A DNA stretch of 64,000 bases from Alternaria dauci (Eukaryota; Ascomycota; Dothideomycetes; Pleosporales; Pleosporaceae). The stretch's first letter is position 1; each line of letters starts with the position of its first letter. The DNA lies in assembly GCF_042100115.1 (NCBI RefSeq), contig NC_091272.1, positions 6,386,001-6,450,000 of the forward strand, in the 5' to 3' direction. This document shows, piece after piece, positions 11,101 to 23,517 of the stretch. The notes beneath the pieces were generated by a model. That model worked only from the letters and a program-made list of their open reading frames with translations. It did not search any database and was not told the origin of the DNA. The position numbers and the translations under genes are program-made.

Positions 11101-12240
11101 GATGAATGGTTCGGCATCAAAAGATGTGGAGAAGGCCCCAACGCGCCTGAGCCAGACCTGATAATCGCGACTGAGAACTGTGCCAAAGAGCTGCGAACTA
11201 CGTACAGCCAGAATCCTGGCAAGATGTCTCCAACACCAGTTATTGTCATATGTCAGGGTGCGGCAGCTGCGCAGTCAACAACAGCCATCACAGTGCCAGG
11301 CATGATCTTCGAATGCATCGGTCAACCCGTCGGACCACACAAAATGGCGAAAGCCCTTGCCTCTTGCCTCGACCGCTACGCACAACGATCAGAAATACAG
11401 ACGCAGTCTCAGAGGGCCGACTCCGTCATCCCTCGCATAACAGAACTGAATCTCACAGAAGAACGGCCAGCATCAGCACCACGTCACACCAACCACCTCC
11501 ATGTGGTAGAATCTTCCCGGCCCCAACTTACGAGCATCAGTAGTGCCCCCGAAATCCGGTCCATCCACAACAACACTCCCCCAAAAGCCTCCAAGTACCT
11601 CAAACCAACCCGGGCGTTGAGATGTCTTTGCGTAGATGACAATCCCATCAACCTACGCCTTCTACGTACTTTTGTCGATAAACTCGGACACAACCACATC
11701 CTCGCCACCGACGGGCTCGTAGCGCTCGAATCGTACAAAGCTGCCACCGCCACCATCGACAGCGAAAATGCAACAGAAGAATCGCGTATCGATGTTGTAT
11801 TGATGGACATCAACATGCCCGTCATGGACGGTCTAGAAGCAACACGGCAGATCCGCGCCCATGAGATCAGGAACAATCTACCCAAAGTCACCATCATCGC
11901 ACTTACCGGTGTGGCGGATACATATATCCAGCAAGAAGCTAATTCAAGCGGTATTAATCTCTTTTTGATCAAGCCAGTTAGACTAGCAGATTTAGAAGTC
12001 ATTCTCAAGGGTGTCGTTACGGGACAAGATAAGGCGAATCTGGAGATTGAAGCTGAGAAGGAGAGGATTAAATTGGCGGAGAAGGAAGCTATTCTCAAGT
12101 CTGCAATCGAAAACGTCGATGAGAAAGCGAGGGGGATTAATGTGGGTGTTGCGGTTGTTCAGGGCGAGGATGAGGTGGTGAAGAAGGTTCAGGTGTACGA
12201 GGCGCAGCCACACCATAAGAAGAGTGCGTCGATTATTTGA
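8173..12240 (+). CDS. Hybrid histidine kinase with GAF domains and receiver
   Basis: Proposed exons 8173-8274, 8324-10042, 10096-10212 and 10258-12240 encode about 1306 residues, with no signal peptide or membrane segment. Domains in order: GAF at about 85-235; a second GAF-like region at about 380-590; HisKA with phospho-accepting His601 in ISSISHELRSPL; HATPase with N box MNLFGNSLKYTPGG (about 757), DSGIGM and GTGLGL (about 824); and a receiver from about 1100 with VDD and phospho-acceptor Asp1163 (LMDINMPVMDG). It should autophosphorylate and pass phosphate to its receiver and then to an HPt protein in a cytosolic phosphorelay. The first intron (8275-8323) is AT-AC if the N-terminal exon is right: it joins REQDFY to RYYPRSG, as fungal relatives do from memory. 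Otherwise translation may start at the ATG at 8318. Introns 2 and 3 are ordinary GT-AG. Confidence 0.88.
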
Positions 12241-13221
12241 TGCACGCACACATCACAGGAGAATGGGTCTCTTGTCCTGATTGTGTTGAAAAAGAGCCCA
12301 CAGGTTGCTCTAGCGGACATGGTTTGCCGCGCTCGGATTCCACGGACGGATGTCCGCGTAAGAAGGCGTTGACACATATGCTATCGCTCATGGAAAAGCT
12401 TGGTATGGACAACGAACGAACCAAAAGAGAGACGGAAAAGAAAAATTTACGCATCCTGACGCATATGTGCTGCATTTTGGCGGTATTCCTTGGTCTCCAG
12501 CAAGGCAAAAGTTAAGGTCAAGAGCAAGCTTGACGGAAAAGATGACGAAAAGGGAGTAAACATGTTCAAGCGATTATACCCTTCTATCTTACCTATTCTC
12601 TTTTTTTTTCCTTAGACTTCTTTTGTCGTCTATCTTGTCGTGGCGCAGGGAGATGATGATGATGGAAAGGTGGGCTATTGGCGATCGAAGGCGTCTTTTG
12701 TTATGGGTGACTAGTATGGCATGGTATGGCATAGCGTGGCGTTTTATATTTTTTTTGAACAGATGTATAGGCTAGGATGAATGCGTCAAGGCATCACGAT
12801 GGACAATTGTCGTATAGGAATGAAATCATCAAATACTACCATGTTTGAACGGCTGAATAATGAGAAGATTGCTGGTTCGCACATGGAGGTGGCAGCGTAG
12901 GAAGCACGACAGGTGTTCAATCAAGCTCTAGAACGTATGATTCAGATAACAGGGCAGGTTTTGGAAGTAGTGTATAGCCTACAAAGTTGAGGGGTTTTTT
13001 CATTGATAGTGTGCTATGAGATGACGTTTTCAAAGAAAAGTGCGAGTAAGTTGCGTACAGCTAATAAATGCATCATCGTATCCTCTTCCACAACACCAAC
13101 ACCGTCTTCTATCCAAATCCAAATCCAAACCCAAGTTCAATCTTATCCAAAAGCGGTGACAACCCCTCAGCTCTGTTCAATGATCAAATAAGGGATAGCA
13201 AGCATTGCAAGCACTACGCGA
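12241..13221. other. Intergenic, convergent 3' ends
   Basis: About 980 bp between the 3' ends of the histidine kinase and a membrane protein. It holds a T-run near 12600 and a GATGATGATG stretch near 12655. No coding signal is seen. Confidence 0.5.
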
Positions 13222-14460
13222 CTAGTTAGGCACACCCATCTCCTTATGCAAAGAGACGGCCATAATCTCACCAGCAGCATCGCCCATGAAGACAAACACC
13301 TCGAGTGCGACGACATGCAACACAAAGACAAACATGCCAACCATGATGAAGAAGTTCTTGGTGAACAACTTGATAAGGCGGCGTCTGGCCTCCCAGTTGA
13401 AGCTCCTCCAGGCCTCAAGGAAGCCAACGACACCAGTTCCACCCATCATCTTGCTCACGACCTTTCCGCCAAAAGTACGATCAAAGGGGACAATGGTGTC
13501 CTGGTCCTCAGGGAGCAGAGAAGCCTCGATACGGACCAAGGTGACCATGGCGGGGAGGCACAAGAAAAGCGTGCAGGTAACGGCGAACACAATCACGGCA
13601 AGGAACCTGGCGATGAGACCAATCTTCTGTGCACAAGTGACGATAGAGTGGCCCTCGGATCCAACATTGTGGAGCTGAAGCAGCGTGAACACACCAGCGG
13701 TGAGGTACACGCTAACAAGCGGCATAACGGCCTTGAGCGCGGCAGGGACAGCGAGAGTCTTCCAGTGGGCCTTTGAGGGGATGCGCTGCCAGAAGGAGGC
13801 ATTGGTCGGCATAGCGACAACCTTGTGTGTCCACGCGGCGTGTACGTTGGCGAGGATGGCACCAGTGATCGCGGCGCCAATGACAGCCTGGCCGGGTACT
13901 TTGTGCAGGGCCCCTGAGAAGAAGGTGGTAGATAGGCCGGACAGGAACGAGTACAAGGCATGGATCTTGAAGCCACGGAAGCGGGACCAGCGGCCGGCGT
14001 GGGCGACGAGGTGGCGGACGGTGGCGCGGATAGACGATGTGATGGGCTTCGCGTTTACGAGGGTGACGGTTGGTCCGGCTTCGAGGAGCGTTTCCTTCTC
14101 GTCGGAGTCCTCCTTGTCGTTGGAGGATTCATGCGTGATGGTGATGGCGGCTACGGGGGACTCGACCATGCAGAGGGTGACGACGACTTGGTTGAGCATG
14201 TAGGAGATCTAGTTGTCGTCTTTGTTAGCGACATGGTCCTCGACATAAGGTAGGAAGATGATGAAGGGGACAAGACATACGAGGCTGATGGCTATGGCGG
14301 CAACGAAGATGCTGCCATAGACGACGGCAACACTCCAGATGGGTACTTTGTCCATGTACTCTGGTGTTCTCCCGCCATTTCCGTTGATGGCGCGCTTGAC
14401 AAACGAAGATGTCTGCGGGTGCGACATGGCGCGACGAGCGAGCTCGATGAGGACCGTCAT
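13222..14460 (-). CDS. Multi-pass membrane protein of unknown function
   Basis: Exon 1 is 14460-14281 and exon 2 is 14208-13222, giving 388 residues. The 72-bp intron (GTATGT donor, GCTAAC branch, AACTAG acceptor) removes an in-frame TAG and joins two hydrophobic stretches (AAIAISL|ISYMLNQVVVTL) into one membrane segment. About six to seven hydrophobic helices follow, with a soluble acidic loop (SSNDKEDSDEKE) after the first. No enzyme motif is visible. I recall relatives deposited as 'ubiquitin carrier protein', but nothing here resembles an E2 and that name should not be trusted. Confidence 0.75.
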
Positions 14461-15379
14461 CTTGTCGATGACCTGCCGTAAAGCGTATTCCTAGACTGTC
14501 CTAGTATTATCGTATATCGAAAAGTCGCGGTCGCTCGAAAGGTAGAAAAGGGTAAAAAGAACGAAACAGGAGACAAGAAGGGGTTGACCAGAGGTAAAAG
14601 GGAGAAGTGACAGGTTGGCGCTGTCACAGCGGCACGGCGTTCAAGACTGCGACGGGCCAAGGAGGCGAAGTCCAGTCCCATTGACGCAACACGACGGTTG
14701 CCTGGTCGTGCACGGTCCATGCCGACCTAGCCGCTGATCTATAATTGGCCCCGCCTCGTGTGAATGTGCTGGAGGGTGGTTCAAGTAATTCACATTCCGA
14801 CACATGCAGGACACTTTTCATGGAGTATCTGGGTGTATTCTTCCACACTACAGGTCTGTTGTCTGCAGAGAGCGTTTCCTGGTGTCACTCGACAAAAGTA
14901 TATCTGAAACCGACCAGGGCACAGTGATGGATGAACCTGTATCCCAACACTCTTAGGCAACCTGTCGGAAGATTGGGGCCAAAGTTGGACGCCTCATCTC
15001 TTCATCACAACGTATCTTTTCAACTCATGACATCACGCGTTCAAGTAGCCAACCATAAGAAGACGATGTTTCATTATATCCCCGGTCACCTACATGACAG
15101 GAAAGAACAACTCCCATGTTACCATGATTACAGTACCGGAACCCCGCCCATGACAGACAGGACAATGTAGAGGGGGAAACAGGAGAAGGCGCTAGACTAG
15201 AGACGAGACCAAGAAAAGGCTTTTAGAGGAAGAATGATACACAACGCTGGCCTTGTTTCCAATTTCAGGATGAGCATAAGTCGTCATACGTGAGCATCAT
15301 GAAGATGTGTGTGCGTGTCAGAGATCGATCGTAGCGTATTCGAGGTTAAGATGGGCAAGCTGGTCGGGCACGACCAAGC
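14461..15379. other. Intergenic, no gene seen
   Basis: About 920 bp holding the promoter of the membrane protein (to its left) and the 3' flank of the reticulon gene (to its right). Short open frames here lack domain or codon support. Confidence 0.5.
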
Positions 15380-16828
15380 TTACAAGGCAGGCTGGGCGAC
15401 CTTGATGTCCTCGGATTCGTCGGAAGACGACTCAGCCTCGGCAACGGGTGCGTGCGTGGGGGCAGAGGGGAAAGCCTCCTTCTTGACCTCTGGGGAAGTG
15501 GAACGCCCGCGGTACTGGTTGACGGTCTCCTGGGCCTTGGCCGTGGCCTGCTGGGTGTAGCCTTGTACAGTCTTCATGGCGTTTCCGGCGTGCTGGTTAG
15601 CAAGGCCCTTGACCTGCTGAGCCTGCTGGTTGGCAATGTTGATACCCTTCTCCAACTGGGCATCGATGACCTCCTTGTTCTGAATGTACACAAGAGGACC
15701 GAGGAAGGTGACGAATGTCGAGATCAAGGCCAAGCCCCAGAGCGGGACGAACTTGATGAGGAAGTAGGAGATGAGGGAAGCGAAGAAAGCCTGCGAGGTA
15801 TAGTCAGCAAACGTACTCAGTGTTCAACGTAAAGGTATACTCACAGCAACGGTGACGTAGACGTTCTCGGCGAACATGATGCGCTGGGACTCGATCACAA
15901 AGAAGTTGACGAGCTGCTCAAAGTCGTCCGTCATGCGTTCAAGCGAGGCCTTGGGGATGGTGTAGTACTGGCGGGGCCTGAACTGCGAAGTAAGACCGCG
16001 TCCGATAGCCAGTTGTCCAACAACTTCAGCAGCTGCAGTGGCGCCAAGTACCATGTACGAAGTCTTGAAAATGTAGCGGATCAGGTTCAGGTATCGTGCG
16101 GCGAAGATGAAGATGACGGTTGCACCAAAGGCGATGCTGGTAGCGCGGGGGTTCTTCCAGCTCAACAGGCGGTAGAACATGCTGTGATAGTCTGGTGTGT
16201 GTGTTAGCTATGGTCTCGATATGGAACATAAGCATAGCCTACGAGTGAGGTTCTGGCCAGTTGCGGCCTTGTGCTCGGGAATCGTCTTGGAGTTGGCCAG
16301 ATCAGCAAACTCGTCGCGGGTCTTTGCGCCCTCTGCCTTGACATTCTGTGCAACGGGGCCTGTAAAGTTTAGCAATGGTCGTGTGCGCATATTTCAGATA
16401 TCTGCAGGCTGTTAGCTGCCGTCCGGAACACGTAGGGATGCATCTCTGTACATACCTTACCGTTCATGACGGTCTGCTTGGCGTTCTGCACGCTGGGGTG
16501 GTTGTTTGCGGCGTCCATGGCGTGCGAAGCTGCTTTGTGGGTGTAAGTTTAGGAGATCAGGTGTTGTGCGGGCGGCAGATAAGACTGCGATGTATGGCGT
16601 TAGCTTGCGTCTCGGTAAGGGCCAAGGGCGTTCTGTCCCACTCACCTTACTCTCCAGGATCCCGTTCTTTGCCTTGATTGCGCTGTTCTGCAAGTTGCTG
16701 TTTGAGCTGCCGTTTGCTTGCGAGGGAGAACCGTCCATTTGGTTGATGAGATCTGGAGTGCCGTTGGGCGTGGCCAGGTCGAAATCGGTTTGTGTGTTGT
16801 TAAGCTCAACTCGGGGAGCCTCTGACAT
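15380..16828 (-). CDS. RTN1: Reticulon-like ER membrane-shaping protein
   Basis: Five exons (16828-16651, 16529-16461, 16359-16243, 16191-15845, 15790-15380) give about 373 residues. The N-terminus is low-complexity and polar. The reticulon homology domain starts near LTHYHSMFYRLLSWKNPRATS. Its two long hydrophobic hairpins (GATVIFIFAARYLNLIRYIF and FFASLISYFLIKFVPLWG) flank a loop of about 70 residues. After it come a Gln/Ala-rich amphipathic stretch and an acidic tail. Reticulons insert as wedges and curve tubular ER. The splice at intron 1 has two adjacent acceptors (AAG or CAG near 16531), so one residue is uncertain. The donor at 16460 is GTAAGG, set by frame. Confidence 0.88.
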
Positions 16829-19583
16829 CGCTGGGGATTTGGCTGTGGAGGGGTATAATCACGGGTGAATTGGGTGCAAGTAGTATGGGAGTGCAGTAAC
16901 AAAGTTGCTGGGGTATGGGAGAGTGTGAGAGGTAGAAGGTGCTCGTATGGTTTTGTGCGGGTACTGTCGTGTGCGCAGCAGTTTGTTGGGCACATTCACC
17001 AAAACGTCATGGCTCCACTCCCCAGTGGCCTGGCCATGCTTTGTTTTCCACGGCCACTCACGACGCATCGCTGCACATACAGGTTTCATAGAAGATCATG
17101 TCATTGGCATACATTTGCATCATTCACACGATGCCTGAAACCAAGTTGCTGCGTGCCGACCTGTTCGTTCCGCGGATGCGATTCTTGTTCAGGTGGCAGG
17201 CCCAAGCGCTCGGCCTGTTTCGCATGTGAAAGACAGTCAGGCGGTCCTGATTCCCCTCATGACGCAACATGGCTCCAAAGTCACAAACAGTCTCACAAAG
17301 TCTCACCATGCGCATGCCCAATTGTCCACATGTCTAATATGTCTCTTTGTCCTGGGCATGATAATTACCTCGCCGATCCACTTTTGCATGCCAGGTCCCA
17401 GACGAATCCCCCTGCGTCGATCTCCCTTTCATCCAATGTCGGTTTGTCTCTAGCATGGACCATGGCGTGGTTTGCTCTTGCAGCATACGGACATTGCTAT
17501 CATTACAGCCTGTGGAGGACATTGTCGACAATTTTATCATCCAGTATGCGCCTCAGCGTCATAAGGGAACACGTATCCCCACTTAACCCACATTTGTGGT
17601 TGACGAGCTAACAACGGGCTGAACGATGATGTAGACTCTGCGCCATGTCCATCTGTCTTCTCGCTCCACTGGGTTTGGCAATGAATCGAGAAATCAGCGT
17701 GGCTTGTAGCTCTCGAGCGTCGCAGATCCCCCTTATAATCCGAATTATTCTGTTGACTCCGGGAGCTCCGCCGAAGTGGCTTTAATTATCGTGCATCTGA
17801 ACTTGTGGAACCAGTAGGACCGATCACGCGAGTCGAAGCGGTGCGGCTCTCTTCGCGATTAAAGCCACGGATACGGCCTCTTGTGATCCGTACGAGAATA
17901 TTTGGCCGTGGATGAATTACGGAAGCTCATAACGTTTGACTGTCAGTGAAGCCTTCGAATGGAGGCGCGGTTTGTCTTTTCGTGTGCAGCGCACCAAGGA
18001 TCTGGAAGAACGCTTTTGGCGGGGAACGCATCGTTTGTAGCACGATGAGGCTCGCATACCTCAAGTCTGCATCGTGGCGCATGTAAATGCTGTACACGAG
18101 TATTTAGAGGCGCGTGCTGTTCATGAACACCAAATATAGGACTCCAACTACTTGTGCTACAAGGCGAAGCAGGATCGCTGGCCCGGCGTTGATGGACGGA
18201 GGAATGTGGAGGGGAAATTATGGATGGCCACTCCGCTGCGCTTCCGCGGCAACGACAATGACTGATATGGCCGTCCACGAAGCGGCAACGTCAGCTCTCG
18301 GCAAGGGCCCTGTGCTTAAGATTTGGAAGCATAAACACCCACTCAATATATCATATCGCATCCCTGTGTCATGTTACAGTCTCTGTTGTTGTCATCGGAA
18401 GGGACTGGTTCGCAAAGGCAGGTGCGAAACAGAATGGCGGGGGTTCAGGGTCTTACGAGGCAGGCGCGGACGCACAGGGCACTCTACCACGCGACAGCAA
18501 AGGTGGGGGTCGTCGCTCTTGGCTGGCTGGCTGCTTTGTGCTCTGCGAAATGGCGCATCTTGTACAGTGTTGATAGCTGGGCGAGACTCGCGGGACTTGT
18601 GCGATAATGCGCACACTTGTGCAGGGACTTGGCCAGTTCGGCTGGACGCCCATATCGACGGCCTCAACCCCGGAATTCGGGTCTACTTCGACAACTAATT
18701 CAGCGGCAGTTGTGAATATTTGCATTGGCGTGCCGAAGCTGATTTTTCTTGGCCTTGGGCGTGGGCTGCCAATGCTCCAACGAGCCTCCGAGCTGTCAGC
18801 GCCGCTGCAGAGAGGTCTGAGGGGTGTTTGACCTCCCGCCTCTTCGCCAACAGGCCCCAATCGCCGTTGTCGCGAGATAGAGACAGGCCACAAGCGCCAT
18901 AGCGGAAGCGTAGCACCATTGGAAATATGCAGGTGGCTGCAGGGATGACTCCGACAGCCAGCAACAGGTCCTCCCGCCAGGATGCTCAGCCATGGACTCG
19001 AGCGGCGGCGATTCCCAGAATCATGCTTGTCCCAACGCTGGCCCTGGGTCCTCTCGGAGCATGTCACGGCGTCGACTGGCATCGCCTATCAGCGAGGGCC
19101 AGGAGTTGGATCCAAGAACGCTAGGGTTGGCAGGCCATGGCAGCTGGCAGTCCGCGCGCCATGGACGATCGAGGCGGGCTCCAGCGAATATGTGGCGTAC
19201 CTCGGAAATCCTGGCCAAGTCTGCCGTTGCGATAAGACCCACTCACACGCGTGCTGCGGTTTGCGTTTATCACACCTCTCCCAGCCAGGTGACTTGTCTC
19301 TTTCTCCCTCTTCATCTCCATTTCACCGCACACCGTCGCACCGTCGACAAATTCGTGTGGAGGCTCCAAGTCTAGCTTGCGAGCATACCCACTCGACACG
19401 CCCAGATCCTCGGTACGCCAGCAACGTCACCCAGAAAGAGCGACATGGTCAAAGCGCCCGTCCATCGCCATTCCCAACTTGTCACCGCTATCGCTGCCAC
19501 TCAAAATCGGCACTGAGCACGCGACATCCAAACAGCTCCCCCTCTACGGAGGCGAGAGTCTGTGAGGACTGCTCCACAGCAGC
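16829..19583. other. Long intergenic stretch, 2.75 kb
   Basis: No gene is supported on either strand. Many frames of 60-200 codons are open but lack domains, introns in frame or low-bias coding texture. It contains an 11-bp inverted repeat (GTGGCTTTAAT at 17776-17786, complement at 17858-17868) and a CT-rich leader near 19290-19330 ahead of the rhodopsin-domain gene. It could hold a long regulatory region or a non-coding transcript, but nothing in the sequence shows either. Confidence 0.45.
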
Positions 19584-21350
19584 ATGATAATATCACGAGA
19601 TCTCTACAATGACTCTCCTCCGCTGCGCCGAACGCGGATGGCCAACAACCCGACACTCCTGTATTCTTGGTGGTGCACTGTGTTTTCGGCCGTCATCATC
19701 GGAGTACGGTTATCTGGCCGCTATATTCGCAACGAAAGACTTTTCCGCGAGGACAAGGTCATGGCACTCAGCATCATCCCACTGTTTGCGCGTATGGGAT
19801 TCGCTCACGTGGTCCTCATCTGGGGCACCAACAATGTCGACGTCACCAACTTGACAGATCCTACCATCATCCGCCACCGCGAGATCGGCTCGCAGATGGT
19901 CCTCGCAGCGAGAATCTTCTATGCATTATTGTACGTGCCGGCATCAACTTGGATTAGCGTGTGACTAACCCATGCTAGCATCTGGATGGCCAAGTTCACC
20001 GTGTCAGAGTTTCTGAAGCGCCTGACGGAACGTTTCTGGAAGAGAGGATATGATTGGGGACTGCGTGGCATACGCATCTTCCTCGTCGTTACGTTTCTCA
20101 TGGTTCTCATTGCCACACTTGCAGAGTGCCATCCTACTTCCCATTACTGGCAAGTCGTCCCGGATCCAGGACCGCAATGCCGACAGGGCTACGCGCAGCT
20201 ACTCACCATGGGCATTTGCGACATTGTCACCGACGTTTTCCTCATCGCCTTTCCGATCCCGATCATCGTGCGTTCCAGCATGCCATTAAAGCGGAAGATC
20301 TCACTTGTCACGCTGTTTTCCTTGTCGGTCGTTCTCATTGTTGTCACTGGCGCTCGAATGCCTCTGGTTATTCAAAGACAAGGTCTACAGCAGTTCCGCA
20401 CCGTTTTCGCTTCTTCGGAAATCTTGGCTGCCACCGTCGTTTCCAACGCCATCATCCTAGGCTCTTTCCTTCGCGATCGAGGTGTCAAGAAGCCAAAGTT
20501 CAAAGCACCATCTACCACAGACAGCATGGAACGCCGAGGATCAACACGCCGCTTCACAGACCAGACCTGCAGTAGTGATGAGGATCTCGCAAGATCACTA
20601 GGATACCGCACAAAGCCTGAATTGCTCGAGAAGTCGACAAGCCTACCAAGACCAGCTCCTGTGGCGGACCTCGACCTCCTTTCGTCTTCCAAACAGCCCG
20701 GTCCCTTTACAAACAACAACTGGAAATTCCCCGATGAGGAAGCTGGGATGCCTCCGTGCAACGGTCGACCAAGCATGACAGTTGAAGACATACGAGATCC
20801 GATGCCCAGTCCTCGTGCAAGACGCGTGTCGTGGTTCGACGTGGGTGGACTACTGGAGAATCCAACCGTAGCTCCCTCGCCCACCGACTCGGTCATTGCG
20901 CACGACTTTGCAGCGCAGCCACAGCCACGAAGAGGGTCTAGGGCCTCGAACACAATGATACCAAATGCACGCGCATTCCTGCCTCAAGCACGACGCAATT
21001 CTCGACTTTCCCAACAGTCCGAGGACTACGAGATGACCCAGGTCCGGTCCACCAGCCAGTTGCAGGACCTCGGCGGTTTGCTCTCGGAAGACCGCGAGCA
21101 AGAAGAAGCGTTGTCTACGCCATCTCCACATTCAGGCTCCTCAGCCGGTCCTCCTTCATGCCAGACACGATACGCGCCTATACGACGCACATCGACGCGC
21201 TCGACACAGCAGAGCTACGACGTGCCATCCCTCAAGGATCCTGGAGGCTTGCTCTCTTCGGCGCCCCCTCCCCTGTCTTCACGACGCAACCCTCCCCAAC
21301 AAGGCCGCAAAGTGCCGTCCCTACAGGACGCCGGCGGTCTTCTTGGTTGA
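19584..21350 (+). CDS. Rhodopsin-domain integral membrane protein
   Basis: Exons 19584-19930 and 19979-21350, with a 48-bp intron (GTACGT, branch CTAAC, GCTAG), give 572 residues. Residues 1 to about 300 form the fungal rhodopsin-domain fold with about seven membrane helices (SWWCTVFSAVIIGVRLSGRY, then FLVVTFLMVLIATLAECHP and GICDIVTDVFLIAFPIPIIV). This family is seven-helix and often linked to CFEM or Pth11-type receptors; no CFEM is present. The rest is a long cytosolic tail, Ser/Pro/Arg-rich, with four spaced DxGGLL motifs at Asp403, Asp479, Asp536 and Asp566, the last ending at the final residue. The ligand is unknown. A second ATG lies 18 codons in. Confidence 0.85.
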
Positions 21351-22017
21351 CGAAACATATTCCTCCTTTACACTTTCCCTGCGTGATACCCCGGCCTTTG
21401 CGGCCTCGTTTGCATTCGCATAGTTTGCCTAATGCTGTTCTATTTCCTTTGGTTGGTATTGGCATGAAATCCACCTACATGGGTGGGTGGAGATGGATTT
21501 ACGATTAATGGGCTACGAACGCGATGCCCATGGAGCCATCAGATATGTCTGAATGGATGTCGGAGATTGGATGGCGATCTATAGTCGGGCAGCAAGACTC
21601 GTGTGTATTATAGCAATAACAATATATCGGACGACGCTTGACGTCCCTGTGGCGTTGTCCACGGCGGTAAAATGCCGACCTATAAATGAAGTTTAATATG
21701 TACATTCTCGGCTCTTGTGGTCCTGTTATCCGGGTACGTGGTACATGCCTCTGGAACCAACATGGTCTTTGCGCTAAAAAGCAAACCCTCGAAAATGCTG
21801 ATTACCGAGTGCGTGGCTCAGCATCCAACGCTTGGAGCCCCTGTGGAATAAATAGCGTTCGGATATTATTCAACAGTGTCTTGGCTGCTCAACGGCGCGC
21901 GGGAAGGACGCTGCAGGGTGTGGCGCGACGGTCATAGCTCGCACTATTAGCAACAGATTGAACTTTGGAGCCACAGCACAACCTGCCCGCCCACCACCAT
22001 CTGGTAGCACGTCAGCA
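21351..22017. other. Intergenic, tandem genes
   Basis: About 670 bp holding the 3' flank of the rhodopsin-domain gene and the promoter of the JmjC gene. The JmjC frame is open back to 21958 but without an ATG. Nothing else is recognised. Confidence 0.45.
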
Positions 22018-23517
22018 ATGAACAATGACGCGCCCACGCTCCTCGAAATCATCCAACTAACCCGCCAGGAACTCACACATACGCAGAAAGATGATCCGGT
22101 GTGTGAATGCGGACGCGCGGCGCTGGCGCTGCTTCCCTCTGATCCCGACCTAGCATTGCAGCTTGCCTATCAGAAATTACACGATGTGCCGTACAAGGAG
22201 GTGAAGACGTGCTGGCGCAGGTTGCACGCGGATGCGAGTCTGTGGCAGGTGGTCAAGATAGTAGACGACCAGCACGGCCAATCCGCAAAGACTGGAAGCG
22301 ACGAAGAGCGAGGCAATGCTGCTGCCGCTGAGAAGGATGCTTGGGTTGACGAAGTGGTACGAACACTGGATATGACGCTTATATTGACAGGCGCACCTGA
22401 GCGGGAGGAGCTCGTAGAGTTGTGGTTCGCAGCGCTCAAAGCTGTCCTAACGCCTCCAGGACGAAATTCCAGTGTCAACACTGACACTTCCGAACCCCCG
22501 AATAAGAAGAGAATGCTATCCTTCTCGCGTCAATACTCGCGCGTACCAACGAGCTTCCCAACGGCGCTACCCGATCCCTCGCCTACCATCCGAAACGCGA
22601 TACCTCGAACGAAAGAACTCAGTCTGGAGGCTTTCCAGAAGAGGGTCGGTGACACGGCTATGCATACACCGATCATCATCGAAGGCGCGATACAGCACTG
22701 GCCTGCACTCGACGAGCGGCCGTGGAACGACCCAGCGTATTTGCTCGAGCAGACACTCGGTGGTAGATGCCTCATACCCGTTGAAGTGGGAAAGAGCTAC
22801 ACGGACGAAGCCTGGGGTCAGCGCATAACCACTTTCCGCGACTTCATGGAGACGTACATGCTCCAAGGCGCGAAAGACGCTGTCTCGGCTACACCACACA
22901 CGGACAGCGTGGGTAGCCCTGATCGTGACGGAGCTGATGGCAGTCAAACCACGCCACCGACAGGCTACTTAGCTCAACACGACCTCTTCGCCCAGATCCC
23001 GTCCCTCCGCGCTGATATTAGCATACCCGATTATTGCTACTCCTCACCCGCCCCTTCTCCGCACCTCACACATATTAAACCCGTCCCGAGGCTCGAAGAA
23101 CCGTTGCTTAATGCTTGGTTTGGACCAAAGGGGACGGTGTCGCCTTTACACACTGATCCGTACCACAACATACTTGCACAGGTCGTGGGCTACAAGTACG
23201 TGAGATTGTATGCACCGGAGGAGACGGAGCGGTTGTATCCGCGAGGCACGGAGGGGGGCGGTGTGGATATGAGTAATACTAGTCGTGTTGATTTGGACGA
23301 GGGCATGGAAGTTTTGGGCGAGGTGAGTTGCTGCGCGGGTGAGATTTTATCAAGTGAACGAAAAAGGGAGTTTGAAGAAGAGTTTCCGGGATTCAAGGAT
23401 GCGAGGTATATTGAAGGCGTACTGGCGCCCGGTGAGTGTCTTTATCTTCCTGTGGGTTGGTGGCATTATATACGTAGTCTCACGCCTAGTTTTAGTGTAA
23501 GCTTTTGGTTCAACTGA
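22018..23517 (+). CDS. JmjC-domain (JMJD5-like) hydroxylase
   Basis: Single exon, 499 residues. The N-terminal 170 residues are helical and TPR-like, as in JMJD5/KDM8. The C-terminal cupin begins near IPRTKELSLEAFQKR and PIIIEGAIQHWPALDE. It holds the Fe(II)-binding HxD in SPLHTDPYHN and the distal His in YLPVGWWHYIRSL. The segment before HxD (LNAWFGPKGTVS) and VGYKYVRLYAPEE are typical of this subgroup. Such proteins are 2-oxoglutarate- and Fe(II)-dependent oxygenases; JMJD5 acts as an arginyl hydroxylase, and lysine demethylation is disputed. The substrate here is unknown. The start is the first in-frame ATG. Confidence 0.88.
   Translation: MNNDAPTLLEIIQLTRQELTHTQKDDPVCECGRAALALLPSDPDLALQLAYQKLHDVPYKEVKTCWRRLHADASLWQVVKIVDDQHGQSAKTGSDEERGNAAAAEKDAWVDEVVRTLDMTLILTGAPEREELVELWFAALKAVLTPPGRNSSVNTDTSEPPNKKRMLSFSRQYSRVPTSFPTALPDPSPTIRNAIPRTKELSLEAFQKRVGDTAMHTPIIIEGAIQHWPALDERPWNDPAYLLEQTLGGRCLIPVEVGKSYTDEAWGQRITTFRDFMETYMLQGAKDAVSATPHTDSVGSPDRDGADGSQTTPPTGYLAQHDLFAQIPSLRADISIPDYCYSSPAPSPHLTHIKPVPRLEEPLLNAWFGPKGTVSPLHTDPYHNILAQVVGYKYVRLYAPEETERLYPRGTEGGGVDMSNTSRVDLDEGMEVLGEVSCCAGEILSSERKREFEEEFPGFKDARYIEGVLAPGECLYLPVGWWHYIRSLTPSFSVSFWFN

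Noticed and set aside
12595..12680. T-run and GATGATG repeat as a possible terminator or satellite
   Set aside because: Too short and irregular; ordinary 3' flank of a fungal gene.
16865..19580. Several open frames of 60-250 codons in the long intergenic region
   Set aside because: Compositionally odd, overlapping on both strands, no domain and no coherent exon chain.
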